Below, piece by piece: positions 1-11,648 of a stretch of DNA of 64,000 nucleotides. The notes beneath the pieces are model-generated. The model did no database searches. It was not told the DNA's origin and worked only from the letters and a program-made list of their open reading frames with translations. How positions within the stretch are numbered: the first letter of the stretch is position 1; each line of letters begins with the position of its first letter. The position numbers and the translations under genes were made by a program. This DNA comes from Crotalaria pallida (lineage: Eukaryota > Streptophyta > Magnoliopsida > Fabales > Fabaceae), in contig CM075652.1 in NCBI GenBank assembly GCA_037953625.1, positions 59,513,501 to 59,577,500 on the forward strand. The letters run 5' to 3'.

Positions 1-613
1 AGGACAAATGTCATCTAGGTCACTCACATCCCTCTACATGATTTGTCATATACCCGACTACAACCGTTATGATCACCTGGTTAAATATGACGTTTGATTG
101 CGTGAAAGCACATAATTCCTCATGTTGGGAACCGTAGCGACTTCAGGTCGAAGGACCATGTACACCATTGTCACTATGAGAATCGCTTATGACACTCACT
201 TAATAACCCATGTAGCATTCTCATGGCGGGTCAATCCAGTACACAATTGTCCCAATGTGTACTTACGTGAAGACTTGATATCCCATATCCATGACCGGTG
301 AGATACAGTCATCAGTCTGCCACATACTAGTCTCGATGTATTATAGTTGTCCTTATTAACTATAATACTCGACTAGAGAATCTTTAAGGATAATTATCAA
401 TCAATAAGATCTCACTATCAAGTCATGTACTTGATATTCTTATGACATTGAACTTATAATCCTAAGGACTTTATTACATCTATTTTAATTAAACAATTAA
501 TGCATAAATATAATAAATGAAATGCCTCATTATTATTAATAGTAATAATCCATAAACATGAAATAAGTACAAGTAAAAGAGAAAATACGATTGCCACTAG
601 GGCCTCTCCAACA
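1..613 (-). repeat. Element A 3' LTR (incomplete at window start)
   Basis: This stretch repeats, nearly base for base, as 17879-18010 joined to 38797-39277, where the second copy is broken by element C. On the minus strand the LTR begins at 613 with TGTTGGAGAGG. The adjoining purine tract at 614-630 (minus-strand reading AAGTGGGAGAT) is the expected polypurine tract. The other end of this LTR lies outside the window, so its full length is unknown. Confidence 0.85.
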
Positions 614-641
614 ATCTCCCACTTTCACTAGAGCCAATCGC

Positions 642-2326
642 TCATGTATCTAATACCATAAGCCCTAACATGTCCCTCATGTTTTTTATGGTAAGAGGTT
701 TAGTCAGTGGATCAGCAATATTATCATCTCTTGAAACTCTGCATACCTTCACATCTCCTCTGTCAATTATCTCTCGAATGATGTGAAAACGCCGAAGTAT
801 ATGTTTGGATTTCTGGTGAGATCTCGGTTCCTTAGCTTGCGCAATGGCTCCATTATTGTCACAATAGAGGTCCACTGGAAACTCAATACTAGGAACGACA
901 TCAAGTTCAGTTATGAACTTCTTAATCCAAACCGCTTCCTTTGCTGCTTCTGATGCAACTATATACTCAGCTTCTGTTATAGAATTGGCTACAGTCTCTT
1001 GCTTTGAACTCTTCCAGCATATAGCCCCACCATTCAAACAAAATACAAAACCAGATTGTGATCTGAAATTGTCCTTATGAGTCTGGAAGCTAGCATCGGT
1101 GTAACCCTTTACAACCAGCTCATCTTCACCTCCATATACCAAGAAAGCATCCTTAGTTCTTCTTAAGTACTTTAGGATATTCTTGACTGCTGTCCAGTGA
1201 CCTTCACCTGGATCTGACTGGTATCTGCTCGTCATGCTCAAAGCATACAAAAACATCAAGTCGAGTACATATCATGGCATACATGATAGATCCAATTGCA
1301 GATGCATATGGAATTCTATCCATGCGTTCCCTTTCTTCCTTAGTGGAAGGACACTGTTCCTTTGAACAGGTTATACCATGTGACATTGGCAAAGATCCCC
1401 TTTTGGAATCTTGCATGTTGAACCGTTTCAACACTTTGTCTATGTACAAACTTTGACTTAAGCCAAGCAATCTCCTTGATCTATCTCTATAAATCTTGAT
1501 GCCTAATATATTGGTTGCTTCACCCAAATCCTTCATAGAAAAGCAATTCCCTAACCAAGTCTTAACAGACTGTAAGGTAGGAATGTCATTCCCGATGAGT
1601 AGTATGTCATCCACATACAACACAAGAAATACAATTGCGCTCCCACTAACCTTCTTATACACACAAGACTCTTCTTCGTTCTTGATGAAACCAAATTGTT
1701 TGATTGCATCATCGAACCGAATATTCCAACTCCTAGAAGCTTGTTTCAATCCATAAATGGATCGTTGCAGCTTACAAACCTTTCCAGCATCCTTTGGATC
1801 AACAAAACCTTCAGGCTGTGTCAAATACACATCCTCTAAAAGATTTCCATTAAGGAAAGCATTTTTGACATCCATCTGCCAGATTTCATAATCATGAAAT
1901 GCTGCAATAGCAAGCAAGATCCTAATGGATTTAAGCATGGCAACTGGTGAAAAAGTTTCATCATAGTCAATACCATGAACTTGTTTAAAACCTTTAGCAA
2001 CCAATTGTCCTTTAAAGGTATGTACATTACCATCCAGGTCAGTCTTCTTCTTAAAGACCCATTTGCACCCAATTGGTTTTACCCCATCAGGTAGATCAAC
2101 CAAGATCCAAACTTGGTTGGTGTACATGGACTTCATCTCAGATCTCATGGCTTGAAGCCATTTCTCAGAGTCAGGGCTGTTTATAGCCTCTTGGTAAGTA
2201 GTAGGTTCATCTTGATCAATAATCATAATGTCATCCTCTTGAGTCAAGAGAAATCCATATCTCTCTGGCTGAAAAGGAATCCTACTTGACCTACGCAAAA
2301 CTTGTATAACTTGAGCAGGTTGTACA
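642..2326 (-). pseudogene. Element A reverse transcriptase and RNase H (C-terminal part of pol)
   Basis: The minus-strand reading frame 1204-2298 carries the copia RT: start of the RT near IPFQPERYGF, the QMDVKNAFLNG motif, and the catalytic YVDDILLIG. A second frame, 642-1259, carries the C-terminal part and RNase H: ALSMTSRYQSDPGEGHW, the TDASF segment, SSKQ, and the closing LTKPL. The two frames meet around 1204-1259, where an indel has shifted the frame, so pol cannot be read through. Upstream, the coding sequence stops at 2326, where element B entered; it resumes at 13039 in the integrase tail. Both residues around the insertion (VVGV, then QPAQVIQ) join in a sensible way. Confidence 0.85.
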
Positions 2327-2626
2327 TGAAGTCTTGGTGATGATTCAATTCAGTTTTGATGAAGACAATACGTTTTGGCCAACCTACAACAACAACAACA
2401 AAAGGACTAGTTTTTACCTTATTCATATAATTGTATTATTAATGTTTTATTATTTTTATTATATGAGTGTGGGTGGTAGAACTAGGATGAGTAATCTCAA
2501 TTTGAACTTAAAGAATTTAATATGTTTGGAATTGAGATTATATTGATAGAGAGATTAAAGCTCAAAGTTTTATTAAAATTAATCAGTGAAAATTGCAAAA
2601 TAAAAGAAAAGGTTTTTAGCAGTGTT

Positions 2627-2687
2627 TAATCGATTAAATATCAGATTAATCGATTACTAATCGATTAAGGAATCGTTTAATCGATTA
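2627..2687. repeat. Palindrome array, TAATCGATTA type (B 5' LTR, first cluster)
   Basis: Four exact copies of TAATCGATTA start at 2627, 2647, 2658 and 2678, giving steps of 20, 11 and 20 bp, near two, one and two helical turns. The same cluster lies in the 3' LTR from 11949. Confidence 0.9.
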
Positions 2688-3494
2688 AAAGCAGTTAAAT
2701 CTGATACATTAAAAGCTTTTCTAATTAAATGGGAAAAAGGTTACGAACCATTACTTTTGAAGAGCAATTTTTCACTACTTTTCAACATTCTATGAGCTAA
2801 TATTCTTTCATAAACATACTCTCTATCAAAATCTTTTTGAATCTCAATTCTCCAACATAATTCATTCTTTTGTGTTTCAAATTTGAGATTCAAGTGTGCT
2901 TGAATGTTCTTGGTTTAATTCATTTTGTAACAAAGGGTTATTTCTCAAGATTCAACAAATCAAAGATTCAATTGAAGAAATTGAAGGTGCAAGGTTGGAG
3001 CAACACCTTGGGCAATTGGAGAACTCATTGCTAAAAGCTTATACGGATTGAAAGCGACTTTCGATCAAAGACAAACGAGGAAGTTGAAATAAAAGATTTG
3101 GGGTTGACTCTATGATTTGGTACATCATATGAGATTGGGTTAGGATCGAGTGTGTGAGGATTCTAACTTACGTTGTATACTAATCTTTTATTTCATAGTG
3201 AAGCAAATCTCCCGAACCAGAGAGGGAGGACTGGATGTAGCTCACGGTGGTTGTGAGTGAACCAGAATAAAATCCTCGTGTGATCTTTGTTCTTTACGTT
3301 TTACGTTTTCGCGATTAAAATCAATCTTGTGAGAGTAATTGATTAGGATTAGATTGGGGAAAGTTAATTATGTATTCGTTATATTCTGTTTAATTGATTC
3401 GTGATTACTTGCCTTAGTTTAAATCTTGATTCCTAGAGTTTCGTGCAATTATTGAATTGAATTGATTTCTGATTTTCTGCATTTCTACAGAGTT

Positions 3495-3557
3495 TAATCG
3501 ATTAAGTGAAAAACATTTTTCTAGCCTTAATCGATTAAATTGCAGGTTAATCGATTA
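3495..3557. repeat. Palindrome array, TAATCGATTA type (B 5' LTR, second cluster)
   Basis: Exact copies start at 3495, 3528 and 3548 (steps 33 and 20). The matching place in the 3' LTR (12817-12890) has four copies, with steps 11, 33 and 20. One unit plus its spacer was therefore gained or lost between the LTRs. Confidence 0.9.
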
Positions 3558-3695
3558 AATCAGTTATTTTGGCTTAAAATTGAACTGTTTCTGAATCAAT
3601 TTTGATTACTTTTGAAATTCGGGTATCGACGCTTAACCATTCTATTCACCCCCCCTCTAGAAGGTTATTTTAGCCGCTTGTTGGTTTCCAACAAG

Positions 3696-3707
3696 TGGTA
3701 TCAGAGC
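3696..3707 (+). other. Element B primer binding site
   Basis: TGGTATCAGAGC follows the 5' LTR by two bases. It is complementary to the 3' end of plant initiator tRNA-Met, the usual primer of copia elements. Confidence 0.9.
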
Positions 3708-3760
3708 TCGATCGAATAAACCGAGTGTAAAAACTTTTTCGAAAAGATCCTTTGGAAACC

Positions 3761-5569
3761 ATGGGCTCGAATCAAAACCCTTTTGGAGGTGAAGGTGCTG
3801 CAATAAATCGTCCCCCACTATTTAGCGGTGAGGGATACGCTTACTGGAAAGTAAGAATGAAAATTTTTATCCAAGCGATCGATATCGAAATTTGGAAAGC
3901 TATCGAAAAAGGTCCACACATTCCCTCTAGCGTAGTTGAAGGTGCTGCACAATTAACCCCTGAAGAAAAGTGGACGGATGATGACAAAAAGAAAATTCAA
4001 TTTGATTATAAAGCAAAGAATATCATCACCTCCGCTTTATCATATGATGAATTTTTTAGAGTTTCCCAATTCGCTAGTGCAAAGGAAATGTGGGACACTT
4101 TACAAGTGACTCATGAGGGAACTAGAGAAGTTAGGCGTGCTAGGTTGAATGTGTTAATGCGTGAGTATGAATTGTTTCAAATGCTTCCTAATGAAAATAT
4201 CAATGAATGCAACAACGATTTACTCACATTATTAATCATTTGCTTGCTCTTGGTAAGACTTTCTTACAAGGTGAACTTACTAACAAAGTGTTGAGATGTT
4301 TGGACAGGAATTGGCAACCCAAGGTAACCGCCATTGTGGAATCTAAGAATTTGGATACCATGGATCTCGCTACTTTGTTTGGGAAATTGCAAGAGCATGA
4401 GATGGAGCTTGGACGCCTAATCTCGAATGAAGAATCCGACAAGAAGAAAAAGGGTATCGCATTGAAAGCATCATCAAAAATTGTAGATACTCAAAATGAC
4501 TCTTCTCTAGATGATGACTCGGATTCAGATTTGGATGATGAGTCACTAGCTCTCATGGTTAAGAACTTCAGAAAATTTCTAAAGCGGAAAGGAAATACAA
4601 GAAGGTTCAATACAAAGGAAAGCAAGGAAACTCCACAAAGATCGAAAACTCCTAGAGACAAGATAATATGTCATACATGTGGGAAAGCGGGGCACATCAA
4701 GTATCGTTGTCCTCAAAAGCCTAAAAAGTCCGATAGTGATAAGAAGAGGCCCAACAATCATAAAGCTAAGAAAGCCTATATTGTTTGGGACGAACCCGAA
4801 GATGATACTAACTCTAGCACTTCGGATGAGGAAGAATCGGCAAATTTGTGTCTAATGGCTAAGGACGACATAGAAGCTTCCACTAGTGATGCGTCTCTTG
4901 AGCAATCAAGCTCAAAGGAGGTACATTCTAAACCTAACTCTGATTTGGATTCGGATAGTGAATCTTGCTCTTCCCCTTCATATGATGCACTTTATAATGC
5001 CTATGTTGATATGCATGCCGAACTTAAAAAAACTAGCTAAAATCAACATAGAGGCTAAGAAAGCCATTTTGAAGTACCAAGAAAAGATTAATGAGATGCA
5101 AAAACATATTGATGAGCTTGTACTTCAAAATGAGACTTTAGAACTCATTTACTCTAATGCATCATGTGAATGTTGTGTTTCTACTGCTGTGATTTCCGAT
5201 TGTGAAAGGTGCAAGACTTATGAAAATGAATTACATGATTTGAAAGAAAAACTTGCCACCTTTACAAAAGGAAAAAGAAATTTACATGATTTTCTCTCTA
5301 GACAACGAGACAATACAAATAGAACCGGTTTGGGATACATCAAACCAAAGAACAAATCCTATAGACAAGTTGGAAATTTTTCAAAGGTTAATTTTTCTAG
5401 AAAACCAACTTGCTTCTATTGTGGTATCTTTGGTCATACATCAAACATTTGCAAAATCAAAAAGTATGGTGTACCCAATAAGGAGTTTATTTGGATTGTT
5501 AAGGGAGAGAAACCGGATATTAACCCCCAAGGACCCAAAATTGTTTGGTTACCTAAGTCTTCCATATAA
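3761..5569 (+). pseudogene. Element B gag (nucleocapsid polyprotein), frameshifted
   Basis: The likely start is the ATG at 3761; a longer frame from 3752 would need a TTG. The N-terminal part is the UBN2-type gag domain (PPLFSGEGYAYWKVRM, MWDTLQVTHEG). The frame shifts near 4207 and again near 5030, giving three overlapping pieces (3761-4294, 4207-5040, 4886-5569). A first CCHC zinc knuckle (CHTCGKAGHIKYRC) lies near 4669-4710. An acidic serine-rich stretch follows, then a coiled-coil-like stretch (about 5040-5130), and a second knuckle (CFYCGIFGHTSNIC) near 5411. Two knuckles and a long gag are typical of SIRE-type elements. The gene would package the element RNA but cannot be read through as it stands. 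Confidence 0.85.
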
Positions 5570-5582
5570 TTTTTTTTTGTAG

Positions 5583-8500
5583 GTGTGCCTTCGAACGAGA
5601 GATGATCGTTGGTATTTGGACAGCGGTTGTTCAAGGCACATGACGGGAGACAAGAGACATTTCATCGAATTTTCACCAAGAGATAAGGGTCACGTCACAT
5701 ATGGCGACAACAATCGTGGAAAAATCCTTGGTATAGGTAAAATCGGAAACGCATCCAATTTTATAATTGACAATGTTTTGTATGTTGATGGTTTAGATCA
5801 CAATCTACTTAGTATTAGTCAATTATGCGATATCGGAAATAGCGTTATTTTTACCTCTAACCATTGCATTATTAGAAGTGATAGTGATCAATCCATTAAG
5901 TTTGTGGGGAATCGGTGCAATAACACTTACTTGATTGACTTGAATGACATTACTTATTTATTTTCAAAATGTTTTATAAACAAAGAAAGTGATGTTTGGC
6001 TATGGCATAGGAGAGTAGCTCATGTCCATTTAAAACAATTAAAGAAAATTTTATCCAAGGACTTGGTAGTTGGTCTTCCAAAGCTTGATTTTAAAGTTGA
6101 TGGAGTGTGCACCCCTTGTAAAAAATGCAAACAAACTAAAACAAATTTTCCACCTAAAAAGGTGATTTCTACTACAAGGGTGTTGGAACTCATACATATG
6201 GATTTATTTGGTCCCTCTCAAACCATGAGCTTTGGAGGTAATTACTATGGACTTGTTATTGTGGACGACTACTCACGTTTTACTTGGACTTACTTTTTAC
6301 CATCAAAAGATCAAACTTTTCAACGTTTTAAAGCCTTTGCCAAGCTTGTTCAAAATAAAGTCAATCAAAGTATAGTGGCTATTCGAACCGATCATGGTGG
6401 CGAATTCGAAAATCATGCATTTGATAAGTTTTGTGACAAATTTGGTGTAGAGCATCAATTTTCTGCTCCTAGAACTCCTCAACAAAACGGAGTTGTTGAG
6501 CGGAAGAATAGAGTGTTAGAAGAATTAGCAAGAACAATGTTAAGTGATAGCAAAGTTCCTAAATACTTTTGGGCCGATGCGGTGAGTACCGCTTGCCATG
6601 TGTTGAATAGAGTAATGATTAGGCCTTCCCTTAAGAAAACCCCCTATGAGCTTTTCAAAGGCCGAAAGCCTAATATATCCTATTTTCATGTTTTTGGATG
6701 TAAGTGTTTTGTTTTGAATAATGGAAAACAAGTTTTAGGAAAATTTGATCCAAAAGCGGATGATGGGATATTCTTAGGCTATTCGAGACATAGTAAAGCA
6801 TTTAGAGTGTTTAATAAGCAAACTTTGACTATTGAAGAATCAATTAATGTTGTGTTTGATGAATATCCGGAAGGAGATAAAGGTACTTTTAATGTTTCAG
6901 GTATTGATATATATGAAGAAGTACCACGTGATGAAAATGAGAACGAGAAGGAGATGGAAATTCAAATTCATGGAGATGTTGACAATTCAAGTGGAAATGA
7001 ATTAGCACATGAAGGACTACCTCCGGCATGGAAAACCAACCGCAACCATCCATTGACAAATGTATTAGGTGACGTTGCTAAGGGAGTGGTAACCCGAAGC
7101 ACTTTACGTAATATTTGTCATTTTGTTGCCTTTGTTTCACAAATAGAACCCAAAAATATAAATGAAGCCATACAAGATGAGCATTGGGTTATGGCAATGC
7201 AAGAGGAGCTAAACCAATTCGAGAGGAATAGGGTTTGGGAACTTGTGCCTAGACCCGATGACCGTCCCGTGATAGGTACTAGATGGGTTTATCGTAATAA
7301 GTTAGATGAATCGGGTTTTATAGTTAGAAACAAAGCTAGGTTGGTAGCCCAAGGTTATAGCCAAGAATAAGGAATTGACTATGATGAGACTTATGCCCCT
7401 GTAGCTAGATTAGAGGCCATTTGTCTTTTGCTTGCATTTGCATCAATCATGAACTTTAAATTGTATCAAATGGACGTGAAAAGTGTGTTCCTTAACGGAT
7501 TCATTCAAGAGGAAGTGTATGTATCACAACCACCCGGTTTTGAAAATTTTGAATATCCAAATTATGTTTTTAAATTGAAAAAGGCCTTATATGGTCTTAA
7601 ACAAGCTCCTAGAGCTTGGTATGACCGTTTGAGTACTTTTTTAATTGAAAAAGGGATTTAAAAGAGGTGCTGTGGACAATACACTCTTCATTGAAAGGTC
7701 CGGTAAAGACATACTTTTGGTCCAAATTTATGTTGATGACATTATTTTTGGTGCTACTAATGAAAAACTATGTAAGAAGTTTTCAGATTTAATGTAAAGC
7801 GAATTCGAGATGTCTATGATGGGCGAGTTGACTTTCTTTCTTGGACTTCAAATAAAGCAACTTGACACCGGAATCTACATTCACCAAAGTAAATATTGCA
7901 AGGAGCTACTTAAGCGCTTTGGTATGGATTTGTGCAAGAACGCTTCAACACCAATGAGTGCAACGTGCTACATGGATAAGGACGAAAGTGGTAAATCAAT
8001 AGAGGTAACAAAATATAGAGGAATGATTGGTAGTCTATTGTATTTAACTGCATCGCGTCCTGATATAATGTTTAGTGTATGTATGTGTGCACGATATCAA
8101 TCTAATCCAAAAGAGTCGCACTTAACCTCAGTTAAGAGAATCATGAAGTATTTAAAAGGCACAACTAATACCGGATTGTGGTATCCTAGGGATGCATTTT
8201 TAAACTTAGTAGGATATTCGGATTCCGATTTCGCCGGTTGTAAAGTAGGTAGAAAAAGTACAAGTGGTACATGTCACTTGATAGGTAATTCACTTGTGTC
8301 TTGGTTTTCTAAAAAGCAAAACTGTGTTGCTTTATCAACCGCGAAAGTCGAATACATTGCGGCTGGTAGTTGTTGTGCACAAATTCTTTGGATGAAACAA
8401 CAATTATCAGATTTTGGTTTGTTTTTGACAAAAGTTCCTATTCGTTGTGATAATACCTCCGCAATTAATCTTACTAAAAACCCGGTATTACATTCTCGAA

Positions 8501-8682
8501 CAAAGCATATTGAAATAAGGCATCATTTTTTAAGAGATCATATTCAAAAAGGAGATTGTGTAATTGAATTTGTTTCAACCTCAAATCAACTTGCCGACAT
8601 TTTTACAAAACCCCTTCCTAGAGATACCTTTTATCATATTAGAAGGGAGCTAGGGATTTTGAATGAATCCACTGTTGGTTAG
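5583..8682 (+). pseudogene. Element B pol (protease, integrase, reverse transcriptase, RNase H), degenerate
   Basis: Domains in order: aspartic protease (WYLDSGCSRHMTGDK, near 5612), pre-integrase zinc region (HRRVAHVH, near 6008), and integrase core with its three acidic sites (MDLFGP near 6199, TDHGGEFEN near 6390, VVERKNR near 6491). Then come RT (QMDVKSVFLNG near 7470, YVDDIIFG near 7730) and RNase H (SDSDFAGC near 8219, ending DIFTKPLPRD near 8598). It is broken by an in-frame TAA at 7368, a one-base frameshift near 7655 and an in-frame TAA near 7795. The last intact frame is 7810-8682. The layout is Ty1/copia. Confidence 0.9.
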
Positions 8683-8962
8683 TTGTATTTGATAGTTTTT
8701 ATATCCAATCTCATTAAAAATGCCTATTTCTATATGAATTGTTTAGAGTTGTTTTTATTTTTGAACTTAAACTCATGTTTCTCAATGCTTTAGTTATATG
8801 TGTTCTCTATTGTGATTTGATTGATATATTAGATTGGTGTATGCTTATTTGCTAATGTGCTAAATGTATTCATGTATTGCATTTTATGTGTTTATGTGAT
8901 GTGTTTCAGTTTCAATGAGTTTTTGCACTAAAATCTTTGTAAAATTGCATTTTTAAGGCATC

Positions 8963-9127
8963 TAATCGATTAAGTCTTTTTGTAATCGATTAAGAAAAAT
9001 TGATAAATCTGACCTTAATCGATTATCTGAAATTTAATCGATTAGAGCATCAAAATACACAGTCCTTAATCGATTAAATTGCAGGTTAATCGAGTACTAA
9101 CCGATTAAGCGAATTTTTAATCGATTA
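8963..9127. repeat. Palindrome array upstream of the B accessory ORF
   Basis: Eight sites on the scaffold TAnnCGnnTA start at 8963, 8983, 9016, 9035, 9067, 9087, 9098 and 9118. The steps are 20, 33, 19, 32, 20, 11 and 20. Six are exact TAATCGATTA. The one at 9087 is TAATCGAGTA and the one at 9098 is TAACCGATTA; each is a half-and-half of two palindrome types seen in the other elements. The array lies between the end of pol and the accessory ORF. Confidence 0.9.
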
Positions 9128-9370
9128 AACGTTGTTTCTTCTGAAAAATAAAAACTCATTCTCTCACACACACGTTTTGACTTCTCTTCTTCTTTGACGT
9201 GTTTTTCTTTCCACTTCTCACGGATTTCATCATATTTTCACTTCTAAATCATGATTTCTTCACTTCTTCACCATTATTCTTCACTATAATCCTTTAATAT
9301 CTCTTTCATTTCATCAATTTCACACCAAAACCCAAAAAAACCCCAATTTCAAACCCTAAGAGCACTAAAA

Positions 9371-10566
9371 ATGGCCCCTCCTTCATCTTCCTCTGCTGGG
9401 AAACGCAAGAAACAACCAGTCAATCTGGATTTGGACTCCCATTATTACTCGAAGGAGATGAGGAAAGAACGTGAGGCCGGGTTTGCATCAAGAGAGTTTG
9501 GTATCGTCAGGTTTCTAAATATGAAGTGGTTGCTCACACAAAGGTTTGAATGTCCTTCTCTTTTTCAAGAACAAGAGCTTACTAAGTTTTTGAATTTTAG
9601 ATCAAATATATACCCTAGGCTTGTTCGGAAATTTTATGCAAATTTGAAGGTCTCTGATGGAAAGTATAAAAGTGTGGTTAATGGAAAATTAATTGTGATT
9701 AAGCCTGCTGACTTGAAGGATTTGTTTGGTTTGAAAACCACTGGAACCTTTATGTTGATGTTGGAAATGTTTTTAGGCAGACTTTGAAACCAGGTTGTAC
9801 TTGGACTAAAGGTACTAAAGGTGTTGGTTTGATGAAAGTAGATTGTAGGTTGCTGTTGTATATCATTTCTTACTGCTTGATGCCTAAATCTAACCAAAAT
9901 TTTAGTCAAGCAAATGCGGATGAACTGAGAATTTTCTATGGTCTAAGAAATCATATTCCAATCAATTGGTCACGATTTATCATTGATAGGATGTTAGTGG
10001 CTGCTGCTTCTACTGGTTCTGCTATTCTTCCTTATGCTATGCATATTACTAGACTTCTTGTGTACAATAGTGTTCCTATTGATAATGATGAAGAGTAACT
10101 TGTTATCAATGATTCAAATAGTCTTTCTGGTTCGGTTCTGCGTTCTCAAGGAATGGAAGAGTATCCTGAAGCAAACCACTGGATGTGGAAATCAGACGTT
10201 GCTAGGATTGAGGCTCAGAAAAAGGCCGAAGAGGATTTGGCGCGACACTTGGCTGAGATGGAAGCACAGGGTGGTGCTGGTCCTTCTGCTCCTCCACCTT
10301 CAGATGGTTTTAATGTTGATGAATTTATGACTTTTCATGGTGCTGATCAAGAGCAACAACCTCCTCCACGAGCTGATACTGGTTTTGACTACCGTGATCT
10401 TCATGATAGCCTCTCTGGACAGATCGATGAACGTTTTCAGGCTATGGAGGCTAGGCAGCAGGAGCTGATCGAGCGTGGTTTCGCTGATATGACTGTTCGC
10501 CAGCAGGCGATGGAGGATCGTTTCTTTGGTGCTCTTGGGCGTCTTTTCCCACAGCCACCCCCATGA
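9371..10566 (+). pseudogene. Element B accessory ORF (plant-transposon-protein-like), broken
   Basis: The start is the ATG at 9371 (MAPPSSSSAGKRKKQ), which aligns with the start chosen for the homologue in element D (32478). The protein has a basic, nuclear-signal-like N-terminus and a central region with YPRLVRKFYANL and VVNGKLIVIKPADLKDLFGL. Its C-terminal end is rich in E, Q and R and looks helical (QAMEARQQELIERGFADM). The central region recalls the 'putative plant transposon protein' family. A frameshift near 9770-9787 and a TAA at 10096 split it into three pieces (9371-9787, 9784-10098, 10153-10566). SIRE elements have often been said to carry an envelope-like gene here; I see no convincing membrane anchor. 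The function is unknown. Confidence 0.7.
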
Positions 10567-10637
10567 TTTTCCTTGGATTTTCATCATGTGTTTTCATTAT
10601 GTTTTGATGACTTATCTCTTGTGTTTATGGTATTTTG

Positions 10638-11648
10638 CTATCCATGCGTTCCCTTTCTTCCTTAGTGGAAGGACACTGTTCCTTTGAACAGGTTATACCA
10701 TGTGACATTGGCAAAGATCCCCTTTTGGAATCTTGCATGTTGAACCGTTTCAACACTTTGTCTATGTACAAACTTTGACTTAAGCCAAGCAATCTCCTTG
10801 ATCTATCTCTATAAATCTTGATGCCTAATATATTGGTTGCTTCACCCAAATCCTTCATAGAAAAGCAATTCCCTAACCAAGTCTTAACAGACTGTAAGGT
10901 AGGAATGTCATTCCCGATGAGTAGTATGTCATCCACATACAACACAAGAAATACAATTGCGCTCCCACTAACCTTCTTATACACACAAGACTCTTCTTCG
11001 TTCTTGATGAAACCAAATTGTTTGATTGCATCATCGAACCGAATATTCCAACTCCTAGAAGCTTGTTTCAATCCATAAATGGATCGTTGCAGCTTACAAA
11101 CCTTTCCAGCATCCTTTGGATCAACAAAACCTTCAGGCTGTGTCAAATACACATCCTCTAAAAGATTTCCATTAAGGAAAGCAGTTTTGACATCCATCTG
11201 CCAGATTTCATAATCATGAAATGCTGCAATAGCAAGCAAGATCCTAATGGATTTAAGCATGGCAACTAGTGAAAAAGTTTCATCATAGTCAATACCATGA
11301 ACTTGTTTAAAACCTTTAGCAACCAATCGTCCTTTAAAGGTATGTACATTACCATCCAGGTCAGTCTTCTTCTTGAAGACCCATTTGCACCCAATTGGTT
11401 TTACCCCATCAGGTAGATCAACCAAGATCCAAACTTGGTTGGTGTACATGGACTTCATCTCAGATCTCATGGCTTGAAGCCATTTCTCAGAGTCAGGGCT
11501 GTTTATAGCCTCTTGGTAAGTAGTAGGTTCATCTTGATCAATAATCATAATGTCATCCTCTTGAGTCAAGAGAAATCCATATCTCTCTGGCTGAAAAGGA
11601 ATCCTACTTGACCTACGCAAAACTTGTATAACTTGAGCAGGTTGTACA
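10638..11648 (-). repeat. Second copy of the element A RT flank, placed before the B 3' LTR
   Basis: These 1011 bp repeat 1316-2326 with about half a dozen substitutions. They code on the minus strand for the same copia RT piece. The right end carries the target-duplication sequence GTACA (11644-11648) directly before the LTR, just as at the left LTR. The copy is therefore a duplicate of the host flank plus LTR, not part of B. Its left junction (10638) cuts B's interior about 70 bases after the accessory ORF and shares the short sequence CTAT with it. B's own 3' interior is missing. Confidence 0.9.

Larger units (their letters stand above)
2327..3693 (+). repeat. Element B 5' LTR
   Basis: The LTR is 1367 bp, starts TGAAGTCTTGG and ends GGTTTCCAACA. 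It matches 11649-13033 with few substitutions, an 11-bp unit missing here near 3495, and a shorter C run near 3650. The left boundary is fixed by GTACA at 2322-2326, which recurs after the other LTR. It contains two clusters of the palindrome TAATCGATTA: starts 2627, 2647, 2658, 2678 and starts 3495, 3528, 3548. Confidence 0.9.

Noticed and set aside
1496..1756. Plus-strand frame of 86 codons, repeated at 10818-11078.
   Set aside because: It is the antisense shadow of element A's RT. It appears twice only because the RT flank is duplicated.
1316..3693. A 2.4-kb LTR of element B that had captured part of a copia RT.
   Set aside because: The target duplication GTACA separates the RT piece from the LTR at both copies, and element A's coding sequence resumes just after the downstream LTR. 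The RT piece is host flank, not LTR.
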